A DNA stretch of 64,000 nucleotides from NCBI RefSeq assembly GCF_023065955.2, contig NW_026622886.1, forward strand, positions 11,976,001 through 12,040,000, given 5' to 3'. Made by a program: the position numbers and the translations under genes. The notes beneath the pieces were generated by a model. The model did no database searches and was not told the DNA's origin. It was given only the letters and a program-made list of their open reading frames with translations. This DNA is from Ursus arctos (lineage: Eukaryota > Chordata > Mammalia > Carnivora > Ursidae). Below are positions 44,416-54,239 of the stretch, in pieces (position 1 is the stretch's first letter; the number at the start of each line of letters is the position of its first letter).

Positions 44416-44524
44416 GGTTTTTTAAAGTAGGCTCCACGCTCAGAGTGGAGCCCAACCTTGGGATCAAGACACGAGCTGAGATCAAGGGTCTGATGCTTAT
44501 CCGATGGAACCACCCAGGCACCCC
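44416..44524 (-). mobile_element. 5'-/internally shortened SINEC with TSD
   Basis: Only the tRNA-related part remains: 'ttaaagtaggctccacgctc', 'gagctgagatcaagggtctg', ending 'gaaccacccaggcacccc'. The duplication 'aaggaagt(c/g)cagtgacat' lies at 44398-44415 and 44525-44542, one mismatch. Confidence 0.9.
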
Positions 44525-44666
44525 AAGGAAGTGCAGTGACATTTTTATCTCCCTAAAAGTTTATGGCACTTCAATTTTCTTAAATTTTTGGAGTTGTGAA
44601 TCTCAGTCTGTTTTGAAGTTTGATGTCTTGGCCTGCCAAAATGAGTCATTTCACTTGACAATTTCT

Positions 44667-44875
44667 CTTCTTTTCTTTTTTTTTTTTAAGATTTTATTTA
44701 TTTATTCGACAGAGATAGAGACAGTCAGCGAGAGAGGGAACACAGGCAGGGGGAGTGGGAGAGGAAGAAGCAGGCTCATAGCGGAGGAGCCTGATGTGGG
44801 GCTCGATCCCATAACGCCGGGATCACGCCCTGAGCCGAAGGCAGACACTTAACCGCTATGCCACCCAGGCGCCCC
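44667..44875 (-). mobile_element. SINEC, 'catagcggagg' subfamily, perfect TSD
   Basis: Antisense full copy with the diagnostic 'ggctcatagcggaggagcct' and 'cccataacgccgggatcacg', shared with the copy at 46948. The duplication 'tcacttgacaatttct' lies at 44651-44666 and 44876-44891. The 153-codon frame at 44391-44852 is composed of two SINECs. Confidence 0.97.
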
Positions 44876-44891
44876 TCACTTGACAATTTCT

Positions 44892-45119
44892 TTTTATTGC
44901 TTCTGTCAAAAAGACTGTCCAGAAGGAACGATGATATTATCACACAACCATATTATAAAGTCATAAAAAAGTCTTCAAGGGATATTTATTGGCATTGCAA
45001 ATGTGTGGTGATGGAGGGTTAAGTTAAAAATAGAATATAAAATCTCTATTACTATAGGTGTCATTATATCTTCATGGATATACCTCTACATTATACATTT
45101 GACATAGATCTCATCAATA
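44892..45119. other. No recognised feature
   Basis: AT-rich unique interval. Confidence 0.4.
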
Positions 45120-45305
45120 CATACAATGATCCATTTTTAGACAGAGAAAGGAGGAAGACTGGATAAAAATAACATTAAAGTGCTAAGAGTGGTTATGTAT
45201 TTTTTCCTTGTTCCCATGTCTTTTCTTCATTTGCCAAATTTTGTACAATGAATATGTATGCTTTTATTAGCAAACAAAAAGCCTTTATGTTTTGTAAAAA
45301 GCAAT
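45120..45305 (+). repeat. Old interspersed repeat 3' end (LINE-like)
   Basis: 'aagtgctaagagtggttatg', 'tttgccaaattttgtacaat' and 'gaatatgtatgcttttatta' follow a common A-tailed mammalian repeat end. Family not assigned. Confidence 0.4.
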
Positions 45306-45439
45306 GGCTCATCATTTTGTCTCTTTTGGACTATCTTACTAACCGTTGAAACAGCAAGGTGACAAACTAAAAGATGTTAGAAATCCTTACACACAAATGT
45401 GCAGCCCCTGCACTTGAAAAGCACAGAGATGTGAGCCCT

Positions 45440-45655
45440 CTGTGTGGCCCCATTGTGTGAAGTACCGCCTCCTGTGCGGTCATGGTCCTGAATGTCTCTC
45501 TGCCTCGCTACCCTCATCACATCATTTTATAATCTCCTCTGTACTCTTTCTTTCTCCCTCACTAGGTCTGGATAGTCTGAAGTGCACTAATTATCTTTGT
45601 ATTCCTAGTTTTGGGGGCACAGTACCTGGACCATACTAGGTGCTCAATAATTGTT
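45440..45655 (+). mobile_element. LINE-2 3' end
   Basis: 'ccctcactaggtctggatag', 'attcctagttttgggggcac', 'agtacctggaccatactagg' and 'tgctcaataattgttttcaa' form a typical L2 terminus. Confidence 0.7.
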
Positions 45656-45905
45656 TTCAATTCAGAAATGTCCAAGAAATACAAAGGAGGGCCCTCTGTC
45701 TGTCTCCTTCCAAGGTACTGAATTTACTGGTGTCGGAGCAGTCTGTGGGATTGATCCACCCCCACCTAGAACAGACTGCCTTCCTCAACATTCATTCCAT
45801 TTTTTTCAACCCTATGACTTGCATGAAAACCACCGCTCAAGAGGCAACCCTTTCCACCATTGCCCACCTATATATGTTAGAAAGCTTGTCTTTCCAAAGA
45901 ATGGA
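45655..45905 (+). repeat. Diverged repeat, copy A
   Basis: 'atacaaaggagggccctctg', 'ggagcagtctgtgggattga', 'tccacccccacctagaacag' and 'ttcctcaacattcattccat' match copy B at 46650-46900 in the same order at roughly two thirds identity by eye. It contains a 137-codon open frame (45640-46053) with no known domain. Confidence 0.6.
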
Positions 45906-46159
45906 GATGTGTTCTGTTCAAGAGCTGTTTCACTCAATGAAACCCAACAGTGGGCAAGGGATGGAGTTTTGGGAAGGTGGGGAGATGCATCTTCCTACTG
46001 TGAGGGAAGAACTGACTGAAATTGTGGAGGCATGGCTGGAGGAGGATGAGTGAAATAAGTGTGCTAGCTTGTGTGATACTATTAATATCACTGACATAGA
46101 CTGAATTTGGAATATAGGACTCTCTGGTATTTTTATCTGCCTGGAATCCAATGTCCTTT

Positions 46160-46672
46160 TTTTCTAGTAACATCACCCTCCTCCCCGACTCTCAGTCCCT
46201 GTAACTTGGGTGGCGCTGAGCCTACTCCCAATTTCATGAGCACACGACCCAGTGAGTCTCACCAGAGCATTTGAATCTCCTTGGCATTGTAATATTGGTT
46301 CGAGGGTTGGCATCTGACCCAAAGCAGGCCATCAGATGCTGTCCTTGCAGTTTTGCTGAAACTATTGAGAAAAAGAATCCCTGTTTCCTGATGAGATTGC
46401 TAACCTGTTAAGATGTTGGCCTGGAACACAGATGATCATTTTATCACCATGAAAGAACAGACTGCCCAAGAATGAAGCCAATGCATGGAAAAATAGTGCT
46501 GAGACTTGGATCTGAATCTTGATGACATCATTTCTACATATCTGAATTCAGTCATTCCTGAATCAAGATCCTCCTGGACTTTTCAGTGCAAAATAATAAA
46601 CTCAGTTTTTTGCATAAGCCCGTTTGTATTGGATCTTGGTTACTTTCAACGAATGGAGTCCCGTCTAATACA
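46160..46672 (+). mobile_element. Ancient LTR-like repeat (MaLR type?)
   Basis: 'gagagactctcagtccct'-like start, then 'gaatctccttggcattgtaa', 'gactgcccaagaatgaagcc', 'aataaactcagttttttgca', 'taagcccgtttgtattggat', ending 'gtctaatacag'. The polyadenylation-like 'aataaa' and the terminal pattern fit an LTR. Assignment is tentative. Confidence 0.45.
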
Positions 46673-46905
46673 GAGAAGGTCTGTCTGTTCTCACTCCGTC
46701 TGTGAAACTGAATTCCTAGTGTTGGAACAGTCTTTGGAAGTGATCCACCTTCACCCAGAAGAGACTCCTTTCATCAACATTCAGTTCTTTCCGCAGCGTG
46801 GCTTACGTACTCTTGGAGGTGGAAAACCACTGGTGCTGAGCAGCAATCCTTACCACCGCTGCCCACCTGTAGTTACTGAAAAGATGGTGTCAGTGTCTGG
46901 TCTTA
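46650..46905 (+). repeat. Diverged repeat, copy B
   Basis: 'atacagagaaggtctgtctg', 'ggaacagtctttggaagtga', 'tccaccttcacccagaagag' and 'tttcatcaacattcagttct' parallel copy A. It overlaps another 137-codon frame (46506-46919). Copies A and B are about 1 kb apart with an LTR-like repeat between. Confidence 0.6.
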
Positions 46906-46947
46906 GTTCTGTCCTCTAGAGTGACAGAGACTAGAGGTCTTTTCTCT

Positions 46948-47146
46948 CTCTTTTTTTTTTTTTAAGATTTTATTTATTTGACAGAGATAGAGACAGCCAG
47001 CAAGAGAGGGAACACAAGCAGGGGGAGTGGGAGAGGAAGAAGCAGGCTCATAGCGGAGGAGCCTGATGTGGGGCTCGATCCCATAACGCCGGGATCACGC
47101 CCTGAGCCGAAGGCAGACGCTTAACCGCTGTGCCACCCAGGCGCCC
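46948..47146 (-). mobile_element. SINEC, 'catagcggagg' subfamily, perfect TSD
   Basis: Antisense full copy, almost identical in its body to 44667-44875. The duplication 'ctagaggtcttttctct' lies at 46931-46947 and 47147-47163. Confidence 0.97.
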
Positions 47147-47399
47147 CTAGAGGTCTTTTCTCTTCAGGTATTTGAGTATCACTGTGAATCATGTCTCTTT
47201 CTCAATCAAACTGATTTTCTCCAGACGGAATATCATCTCTCCCTCTAATATAGGGGTTTTCTCTGAGTGTGATCCACAGTGTTTTCAAATAGACTATAAG
47301 ACACTCCGTTTACCCTTCAGAATATTTTTTAGTATAACCATGTCCCATACACTATAACATTTCTCTGAAATTCAGGCTTATCAAGGCATCCTATAGGTT

Positions 47400-47522
47400 A
47401 TTTGCTAAGTCTGACAACTTTATCCACATATCACTTGAGTTAGAGTCACCTAGGAGCTCCCCGCCTTAGAGGTCCTGCCACTAAAGGTACATAGTTGTTC
47501 ACTGGCGTTTGAGAACCACTTC
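47400..47522 (+). mobile_element. MER5A-type hAT fragment
   Basis: 'gagttagagtcacctaggag', 'ctccccgccttagaggtcct' and 'gcgtttgagaaccacttc' show the start and end motifs of MER5A with a diverged middle. Confidence 0.55.
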
Positions 47523-47639
47523 TTTAACCATTTTGTACACCCCTACATGTCCTACTCTGGGCATACTTTCGTTGGTTAGTGTTCCAAGTTTTTGAAACTT
47601 TTGCGGTCTTAAGCAACACCAAGGCTCTGGGATAGTTCA

Positions 47640-48290
47640 TTAAATGTATTGAGTCTTTTTTATATGGCAGACACGGGTCTAGGTAATAAACAACACAAAG
47701 AGTTCTGCCTTATGGAACATACATTCTAGTGGGACAGCCAGACTGCAAACAAGTAAACATGCAAATATGTCATAACATGATTTCAGGCGCTGGTGAGTCC
47801 TATGAAGAAAAGTAGATCAGGGTAGGGAGAGAGCAATGAGATTAAGAGATGCTGTTTTAGAGAAGGTGACCAGGAAGGCCTCTCGGAGGAGTGAGATTTG
47901 CACAGAGCCTGGTGGAGACAAGGGGTTGAACCAATACCAAGGTCTAGAGAAGTAACATTCTAAAGTAGAGGCACCAGGAAAGGCATGGAAGCTGGGTGGA
48001 AACAAGAAACAAGCGTGGAGTGGTCAAGAAGCTGGAGTGGAGTTAAAAAAGATGGAGGGTGGGAAGGCATGTAGGCAGAGAGATTAAGAGGGGGCAGATT
48101 GTGTAAGGCTTTGTGACTGTGGTAAGACACTTTGATTTTTTGTAAGTGCAATGGGAAGCGATTGGAAGGGTTTGAGTGAGGAAATTAACAGGATCTGACT
48201 TAACTTTTAAAAGGCTCCTTCTGGTGGCTTTATTGAGAATGAACTGAAGAGCACGAGAATGGACACTGGACCATGGTTGTGAGACTTTGA
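47640..48290 (+). repeat. Old mid-repetitive family, long copy
   Basis: Same family as 14080-14760, in order: 'tggaacatacattctagtgg', 'gaccaggaaggcctctcgga', 'tgggaagcgattggaagggt', 'acaggatctgacttaacttt', 'aggctccttctggtggcttt'. It spans the 5' and 3' parts seen separately at 13.3-13.8 kb. Confidence 0.65.
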
Positions 48291-48375
48291 ACAAAGTTTT
48301 GGTTCCTGCCTTTGACAACCTGCTGTTGTCTTGCTGATCTTTTTCCAGTTTTCTCAAGAGCATCACAACATGATG

Positions 48376-48635
48376 GTGAAAGAATATGGGCTCCGAAGCC
48401 GAAGGGCCTTGGGTTTGAACCCCAACGCTGTCAATTACTATCTGTGGGACATTGGCCCAGATTCTTAACTACCCTGGGCCTTATTTTCTTAATTTGAATA
48501 AGATGAGGGTCATAATTATACCTACCTCATCAGGTTGTTGTGGGGAATTAAATTAGTTAATGTAAGTAAAATGTTTTGAACGGTTCCTGGCCCATCGTGA
48601 ACATCCAATAAACGTTAGACGTTATTATGATTATT
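48376..48635 (+). repeat. MIR SINE, full length
   Basis: Complete sense order: 'atgggctccgaagccgaagg', 'cttgggtttgaaccccaacg', 'ttcttaactaccctgggcct', 'ctacctcatcaggttgttgt', 'ggttcctggcccatcgtgaa', 'aataaacgttag'. The best-preserved MIR here. Confidence 0.93.
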
Positions 48636-48812
48636 GAGCACAACCTGCTCTTTCTTGCCTTAGGACACTGCTGTCCGTTTTCCTCTTCTATCAGGCTAAT
48701 GTCTGTTCATCCTTCATGCTCTGAGTTGTTACAGGAAGCCTTTCCGATCACTTTCACCACATCCTCCTGGGCAAAACGAGTCACAAGACCAGCCCAGATT
48801 AAGAGATGGGGA

Positions 48813-48996
48813 GGGGCTCCTGGGTGGCTCAGTCGTTGAGCGTCTGCCTTCGCCTCAGGGCGTGATCCTGGAGTTCTGGAATCGAGCCCCATGTCAGGCT
48901 CTTCCTCTGGGAGCCTGCTTCTTTCTCTCCCACTCCTCCTTTCTCACTGGCTGTCTCTCTCTCTGTCAAATGAATAAATCAAATCTTAAAAAAAAA
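48813..48996 (+). mobile_element. SINEC, sense, perfect TSD
   Basis: Starts 'ggggctcctgggtggctcag', runs 'cgtctgccttcgcctcaggg' and 'ggctgtctctctctctgtca', ends 'aaatcttaaaaaaaaa'. The duplication 'aagagatgggga' lies at 48801-48812 and 48997-49008. Confidence 0.96.
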
Positions 48997-49009
48997 AAGA
49001 GATGGGGAA

Positions 49010-51455
49010 ACACGCTCTCTCTTGAGATGGGACAGAGTCACACTGCGGAGAAAGGGCGGAGTTAGGGCCATTTTGCAATCTATAACCAGAGAAACCAAGA
49101 GAACTATTGTCAAAAGCTGCCAGAACGCACACTTTCAGTCACCTCAGACCCCAAAAGACCCCGTCTCAAGACAGCGTGTGACCGTCTACCTTGGAATTAC
49201 AAGCCTGCGCTCTCCTGTTGTCCAGAATGCTGGCTCTTCTCTTGGCCGGATTCGCTGCCTTCTAAATGGAAGGGTTGCCAGCAGCGGTCTGGGGGCATGA
49301 GAGAGTGGGATGGGGGGTGGGGGGGAGAACCTATGCTCCAGCAGCCACATGCCCCTCGGGCTGCATACTGAGTCCTCAGGGGAGAACGCCCCGGTTTGAT
49401 GCCAGCTCCGAACAGCTCGGGGCCACAGGCCTCGAGGTCTGTAAACATCAGATGCTTTTAACGCTGCCTTTCTTGCTTTGCCACAGGAGCGAGGCTCAAA
49501 GAGGGAGTCCCTCCCTCTGCCCATGAATGCGGCCCGCCTGCCAACACCAATTCCAGCTGTGAACATGTAATCAGCTCTTCTATGGCCCCAAAAGGGGAGT
49601 CCCAGAGGCCTAAATTTAATTTTCATGCACGTTTGTCTTCTCCTTCCACGTTATGCAAACACTATTTTGTCGCCAACACAGGCGCCAACTGTTTTGTTTG
49701 GATAATTGCTCGAAGTCAACCCCAAACTACAGGGAGCTCCCTTTTTCGGAAAGCGCGTTTTGGTTAATTTTCGGTTCACCAAATGATATCTTGCTTCAGC
49801 TCTTCCTTCAGGGTTTCAGCGAGGATTTCTGTCAACATTTTATTCATTCGGAAGCAGTTCGACCCCAGCGTCAGGCTCATTCGCCTGCATCCCGGGTCGG
49901 TTGGAATGAGCAAAGAAAACAGGAGCTCGGCAGCCCCGCGGTCATCTGCCACTGCTGTTTTTCTTTCAAATAATTCGCTATTCATCTTGCCACAATCAGC
50001 TGGTCCTAGAGTGGCTGTAATAACCCAAGTGAAGGTTTGTGGCCATAATAGGGAGGAGGGGAGAGAGAAAAATGAACTCTTGTAAAACAAAGATCTTATT
50101 TTTATGGAAATGAATAGAAACTCTGAAGTAAGGATGAGACATATGGAAAAGCATAAAATATGAACAGAACGTTTTAAAATAGAAGGTCCTCAGAAATGCT
50201 CCATATGGCCCGGCAGTGTTTAAGGTAACAGAAAACAGTTCATGTCGCAGCTGCAAGTGTTCATTCCTGGGGTTCAGGACTCAGTTCACAAAACTGTACT
50301 CTCCAATTTGTCTTGAAGAATGCTTGCTTTGTCTAGCTCCTGGGCCTAATTCTCTTAGCGTTAGAGGGAGAGTTAAATGAGTAAGTTATTAATTAAGACC
50401 GACAATTTTAATTAATTGTATTTCATTCTTAATGAAAGGATAAATTGCGCATAAATGATCTCTCCTCCTACCTTACTTAATAATCAATAGTTATGAAATA
50501 GTTATGAAAACTTCATGCCGTCTTAGAGCCTCTTCAGAGCTTAGGGGATCTCCGTATTAGAGCATAGTAATAACACGGGGCTCATAATGGAAACATCATT
50601 CCAAAAAACACTACCCGGGACATTCGAATGGCATCTCCTAAAAGCACAGCTCATATTCACCATTAATGCTAGTCCGTGATGACTATCTAAAGAGTCAACC
50701 AACAAAAATCGCACATTTTACCGAGGATTTTCTGATGTTTGCCATGGTGTTGAAAATGACTTGGGAAAATCAGTGTGCACATCAAATGAGTTTTGTGAGT
50801 TAGAATTCGCCATCGATAATATGCATCTCAATATCCTTCGTGCCCTGCAGAGAATGAAGGGAAGATTTAATTCACCAAATAGGAAACTAAGTCATGTTCA
50901 ATGCTTGCATCATAATATGTCCTCTGCCGCCCTAACTGTAGGAAGGCGTTCCTTTTTAATATCCTGGGCTAGGGCGTGACTCAAATCTTTGGATACTGGC
51001 TTTGTTTTTTCGCGATTTCCATCTTAAATTCGAATGCAGAAAATGCGATAGAAGGAGACGGGAACAGAATAACAAAATGAAGGAGTCTAGTTTTGTTTGC
51101 TCAATAAGACCTTTTTATTTTTCTGACAGCATCAAAAGTCTCATTCTTACTTTTCTCTCCTTTAAGTTTGTAAATTCTGCCAGAACATTTACCATGCCAT
51201 TGTAGTGCCATTCGTTTCTCATTTTACTTTCTCTGCACAGTCCTGATCAACTAATTTCATTTTTCCTGCCGCTAAACTATTTTTTTTTTTTTTGGCTGAA
51301 TTGACTGGATGTTTGGCTTTGTGTAGACACAGCCTCACTGTAAGTTGGCCCCCTAATTCAATAATTCACCATGAAGACTGGTTTTCATCCTCAGTGTGTT
51401 GAACAGGCATCTAATCAACCATTAATTTCCTTTTTGTTGGATGAACATAGTAACT
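49010..51455. other. Repeat-poor block with CpG-bearing and TAAT-rich parts
   Basis: About 2.4 kb with no transposon I recognise. 49060-49560 is relatively GC- and CpG-rich with G runs (49291-49325). 49640-51200 holds many homeodomain-type AT motifs (ttaattaa, ttaattaattg near 50388-50417). A 146-codon minus-strand frame (49186-49626) and small frames near 49780-50090 show no domain. A regulatory role is possible but is inference. Confidence 0.4.
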
Positions 51456-51464
51456 ATTTCTTTC

Positions 51465-51575
51465 CTTCTGATGAGAAACAGAGGCAGAGAGGATGAGGGG
51501 TTGCCCTAAGTCAGAAAGGGAGGTTGCAGAATTCAGCCTCAGGAATCCTTCCAGTATTCAGGAGTGATGTGGTAG
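51465..51575 (-). repeat. MIR SINE fragment
   Basis: 'tctgatgagaaacagaggca', 'gagaggatgaggggttgccc' and 'taagtcagaaagggaggttg' then 'cagaattcagcctcaggaat' follow antisense MIR. Confidence 0.7.
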
Positions 51576-51644
51576 AGAAAGGCCAGAATTTGGTGGGGGG
51601 AAAGAGCTGGAGAAGAACTAATGGTTAGGTGCACCTATGCGGGG

Positions 51645-51770
51645 GTAGACATGGCGTTCAGCACTTTAAGTCAAGCCTGACTTTTACCGATGAAGAGTTG
51701 GACAACCTAGACAAGTCCCTTAGCTTTTCTAAACCTATTTCTTTATCATCCTAGAGTGAAACAGATCGAG
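51645..51770 (+). repeat. MIR SINE fragment, weak
   Basis: 'ttggacaacctagacaagtc', 'ccttagcttttctaaaccta' and 'tttctttatcatcctagagt' resemble sense MIR. Confidence 0.45.
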
Positions 51771-52095
51771 CAGAATTCAGCAATATTTTATTTTTTTATG
51801 ATGCATAATTGTAATATTTCCAATGACAAATGTGAAATTATGCATATTGTTACTTGGTGCCTTGTCATTTTCATTCTTGTCTTTTGAATTTATTAAGAGT
51901 TGGTAATAAATTTCACCATATTTATGAGGATGAAAAGTCTTCATTACTTATCTAAGTAACTTTATTATAAGCCACTCCATTTACTTAAGAGAAATAGCAG
52001 ATGAGCCTAAGAGCATTCTTAGGAATTTAGACACTTGTGGTGGAGATCAATTCGAACTTAAAAAAAAGTGCAGTTACAGTTTATGTAATACAATA
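51771..52095. other. No recognised feature
   Basis: AT-rich unique interval. Confidence 0.4.
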
Positions 52096-52110
52096 ATATT
52101 GACTAGTTTT

Positions 52111-52266
52111 GAGGCACCTGGGTGGTTCAGTCGGTTAAGCATCTGCCTTTTGCTCAGGTTATGATCCTGGGGTCCTGGGGTTGAGCCTTGTGCTGGGCTC
52201 CCTGCTTGTGGGGAGTCTGCTTCTCCATCTTCCTTTGACCTGCCCCCCTTCTCTCTGTCTCTCAAA

Positions 52267-52297
<31 letters not shown>

Positions 52298-52311
52298 AAT
52301 CTTTAAAAAAT
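52111..52311 (+). mobile_element. SINEC, sense, perfect TSD, long (AAAT)n tail
   Basis: Starts 'gaggcacctgggtggttcag', runs 'ggttaagcatctgccttttg' and 'tcctggggtcctggggttga', and ends with about nine AAAT units and 'aaaatctttaaaaaat'. The duplication 'atattgactagtttt' lies at 52096-52110 and 52312-52326. Confidence 0.97.
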
Positions 52312-52326
52312 ATATTGACTAGTTTT

Positions 52327-52787
52327 ATTAAAGTTATTTTGAGTAGACATCATGGATATCAGTCTGAATTACATTGATTTTATTTCTCTAAAGTAAATGG
52401 AATTTGGGCTGAAGCCTCAGGGCTTATCTGAACCAGGAACTATGAGAGCCTCTAGGACCCTCCATCTTGTGCCCCCTCATTCTTCTTGCATGTTACCTTT
52501 ATTTCCTCAGAGTAGCTTCTTCAATGAAGACTGAAAACATGGTCTCCAATAACTCATAGCTCATATTTCAGAGCATCTTTCTGAAAGGGAATAGAGATGT
52601 CGTGTCTTAGGTCCTAAGAACAAAAATATCTGGAAAGAATCTGAGCTTGAGTCAGTTGCACAAAACTGTGTACTGGGAGTGTTACCATCTTGGGTGATTT
52701 TCCCATTGTAGCTGAAGGGAAGAATCTAATAATAAGGAAACTCTCCTTTAAACCACTTTGAGTCATAGGATCATTGGCCTGAAGAAA
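52327..52787. other. No recognised feature
   Basis: Unique interval up to the TG repeat. Confidence 0.4.
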
Positions 52788-52826
52788 GTGTGTGTGTGTG
52801 TATGTGTGTGTGTGTGTGTGTGTGTG
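52788..52826. repeat. (TG)n microsatellite
   Basis: About 19 TG units with one A interruption (tgtatgtg). Confidence 0.95.
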
Positions 52827-52954
52827 AGCAGACAGAATAAAACATGATTACTAAAGTTTAATAAAGCATTGACAAAAGAAATTCTTTTTTTTAATTTTTT
52901 TTTTTAAATTTGCTTAAATACTTCGAATGGTTACTTTTGTATGTTAATGCATTT

Positions 52955-53550
52955 ATTTAGAAAACATTCCTGACCTCTCACAGAGTGTAACATGCTAGGC
53001 ACTCGGCTGAATTCAGAGAAGTACAAAAATGCAGATTCTTTCCTCAAATGATTTACAACATTTTCTTTTTGTTAAAAAAATACTCACCTAAGACATTTTA
53101 AAAAACTATTTTTATTTTTATTTGTTTTTTTTTAAGAGAGGGAGAGGTGGGGGAGGGGCAGAGGGAGAGAGAGAATCTTAAGCAGGCCCCATACCTAGTG
53201 TGGAGACTGACCCAGGCTTGATCTCACAGCCCTGAGATCATGACCCACGCTGAATTCAAGAGTTGAATGTTTAACCGACAGAGCCACCCAGGTGCCCTCT
53301 CATCTAAGATTTTTAGTTACAATGTAGTTAGTGTCCAGTGAGAATACAGGAAGAACTAGAACCACTTACCCTGAGTGTTGGCAAAGTGCTGTGAACATGG
53401 GCAGCAGGGGAAGGCTTCATAAAATGAGTGGTACTTACCCTGGGCCTTGAAGACTAATAGGATGTAGACAGGTAGTCAACATTCCACGTGGAGAGTGTTC
53501 TAAGTGGAGTCAATGTACAGGGATGGAAAGAGGACTCAATGCCAAGGCAG
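52955..53550 (+). repeat. Old mid-repetitive family copy split by a SINEC
   Basis: 'gtgtaacatgctaggcactc' and 'gattctttcctcaaatgatt' lie before the SINEC. After it come 'gcagcaggggaaggcttcat', 'ggccttgaagactaatagga' and 'ccacgtggagagtgttctaa', continuing the same family. Confidence 0.5.
53100..53298 (-). mobile_element. SINEC, older, imperfect TSD
   Basis: Antisense copy: 'aagcaggccccatacctagt', 'cttgatctcacagccctgag' and the head 'gagccacccaggtgccc'. The duplications 'ctcacctaagacatttt' (53083-53099) and 'ctcatctaagattttt' (53299-53314) differ by a substitution and an indel, so it is old. Confidence 0.92.
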
Positions 53551-53885
53551 GTGGCTGAGTGTTTCAAAACACCTTCCTGATATATTATGTATACAATTAT
53601 TTTGCCTAAAATATGCCCTTTTCACAGATAATTCAAAAGTTGGCTTCCTTTTATCCTTTATCTGGTTATGCCTTGTTATGAAATAATAGAATATGAATTT
53701 GTGAGGCTGTATTGTAGTTAGTTGGTGTCTTGTCTATAGTACACTAAAAGTAAATTGTTCCAATGCTGAATCCTTCCTTAATGTGTATGAGAATTTCTTT
53801 TACTTAACAGAAACTTATTATAGGTCAAGAGCTGATGAATTGAGACTTTGATCCTGTTTTATTATTGAAAGTTACTATTTATGTA
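53551..53885. other. No recognised feature
   Basis: AT-rich unique interval. Confidence 0.4.
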
Positions 53886-54180
53886 CAAAAATTTATGGAG
53901 TACCTACGATGATGAAATTGACATATTCTGTCTCTCTTCTCATGGAGCTTGGACTAATTTTGAAGACAGGATAATTCGATAAGCAATTTCAAGTGTTGAT
54001 TGTTATGATAAAGCAAGTCCAAGGAACTATGAGAACATGCAGAGAGGGAGCTAAGCAGTTCAGAGTTTAGGGAAAAGAACAAGAAAAGGAGAGGGGTAGA
54101 GACTGGTCAGAGGAACAGGGACTGTGGAAGATATGCCACATAGAAAATGTCTGGATGTCAGGAGATAGTATTGAAAGTCT
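53886..54180 (+). repeat. Old mid-repetitive family copy
   Basis: 'atttatggagtacctacgat', 'tctcttctcatggagcttgg' and 'gattgttatgataaagcaag' resemble the beginning of the family at 47640. Confidence 0.45.
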
Positions 54181-54239
54181 GATGTATCCAAGGAACTAAA
54201 AAGAACTCTCTCTCTTCTTTCTCTTTCCATTTCTTGTCT

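Noticed and set aside
44391..44852. 153-codon plus-strand open frame
   Set aside because: It is composed of two antisense SINEC copies and the gap between them.
45640..46919. Pair of 137-codon frames as a duplicated gene
   Set aside because: The DNA similarity extends regardless of frame, the frames overlap L2 and LTR-like repeats, and no known domain is present. Kept only as a repeat finding.
49186..49626. 146-codon minus-strand open frame in GC-richer DNA
   Set aside because: Arginine/proline-rich composition follows base content, overlapping frames exist on the other strand, and no domain is recognised.
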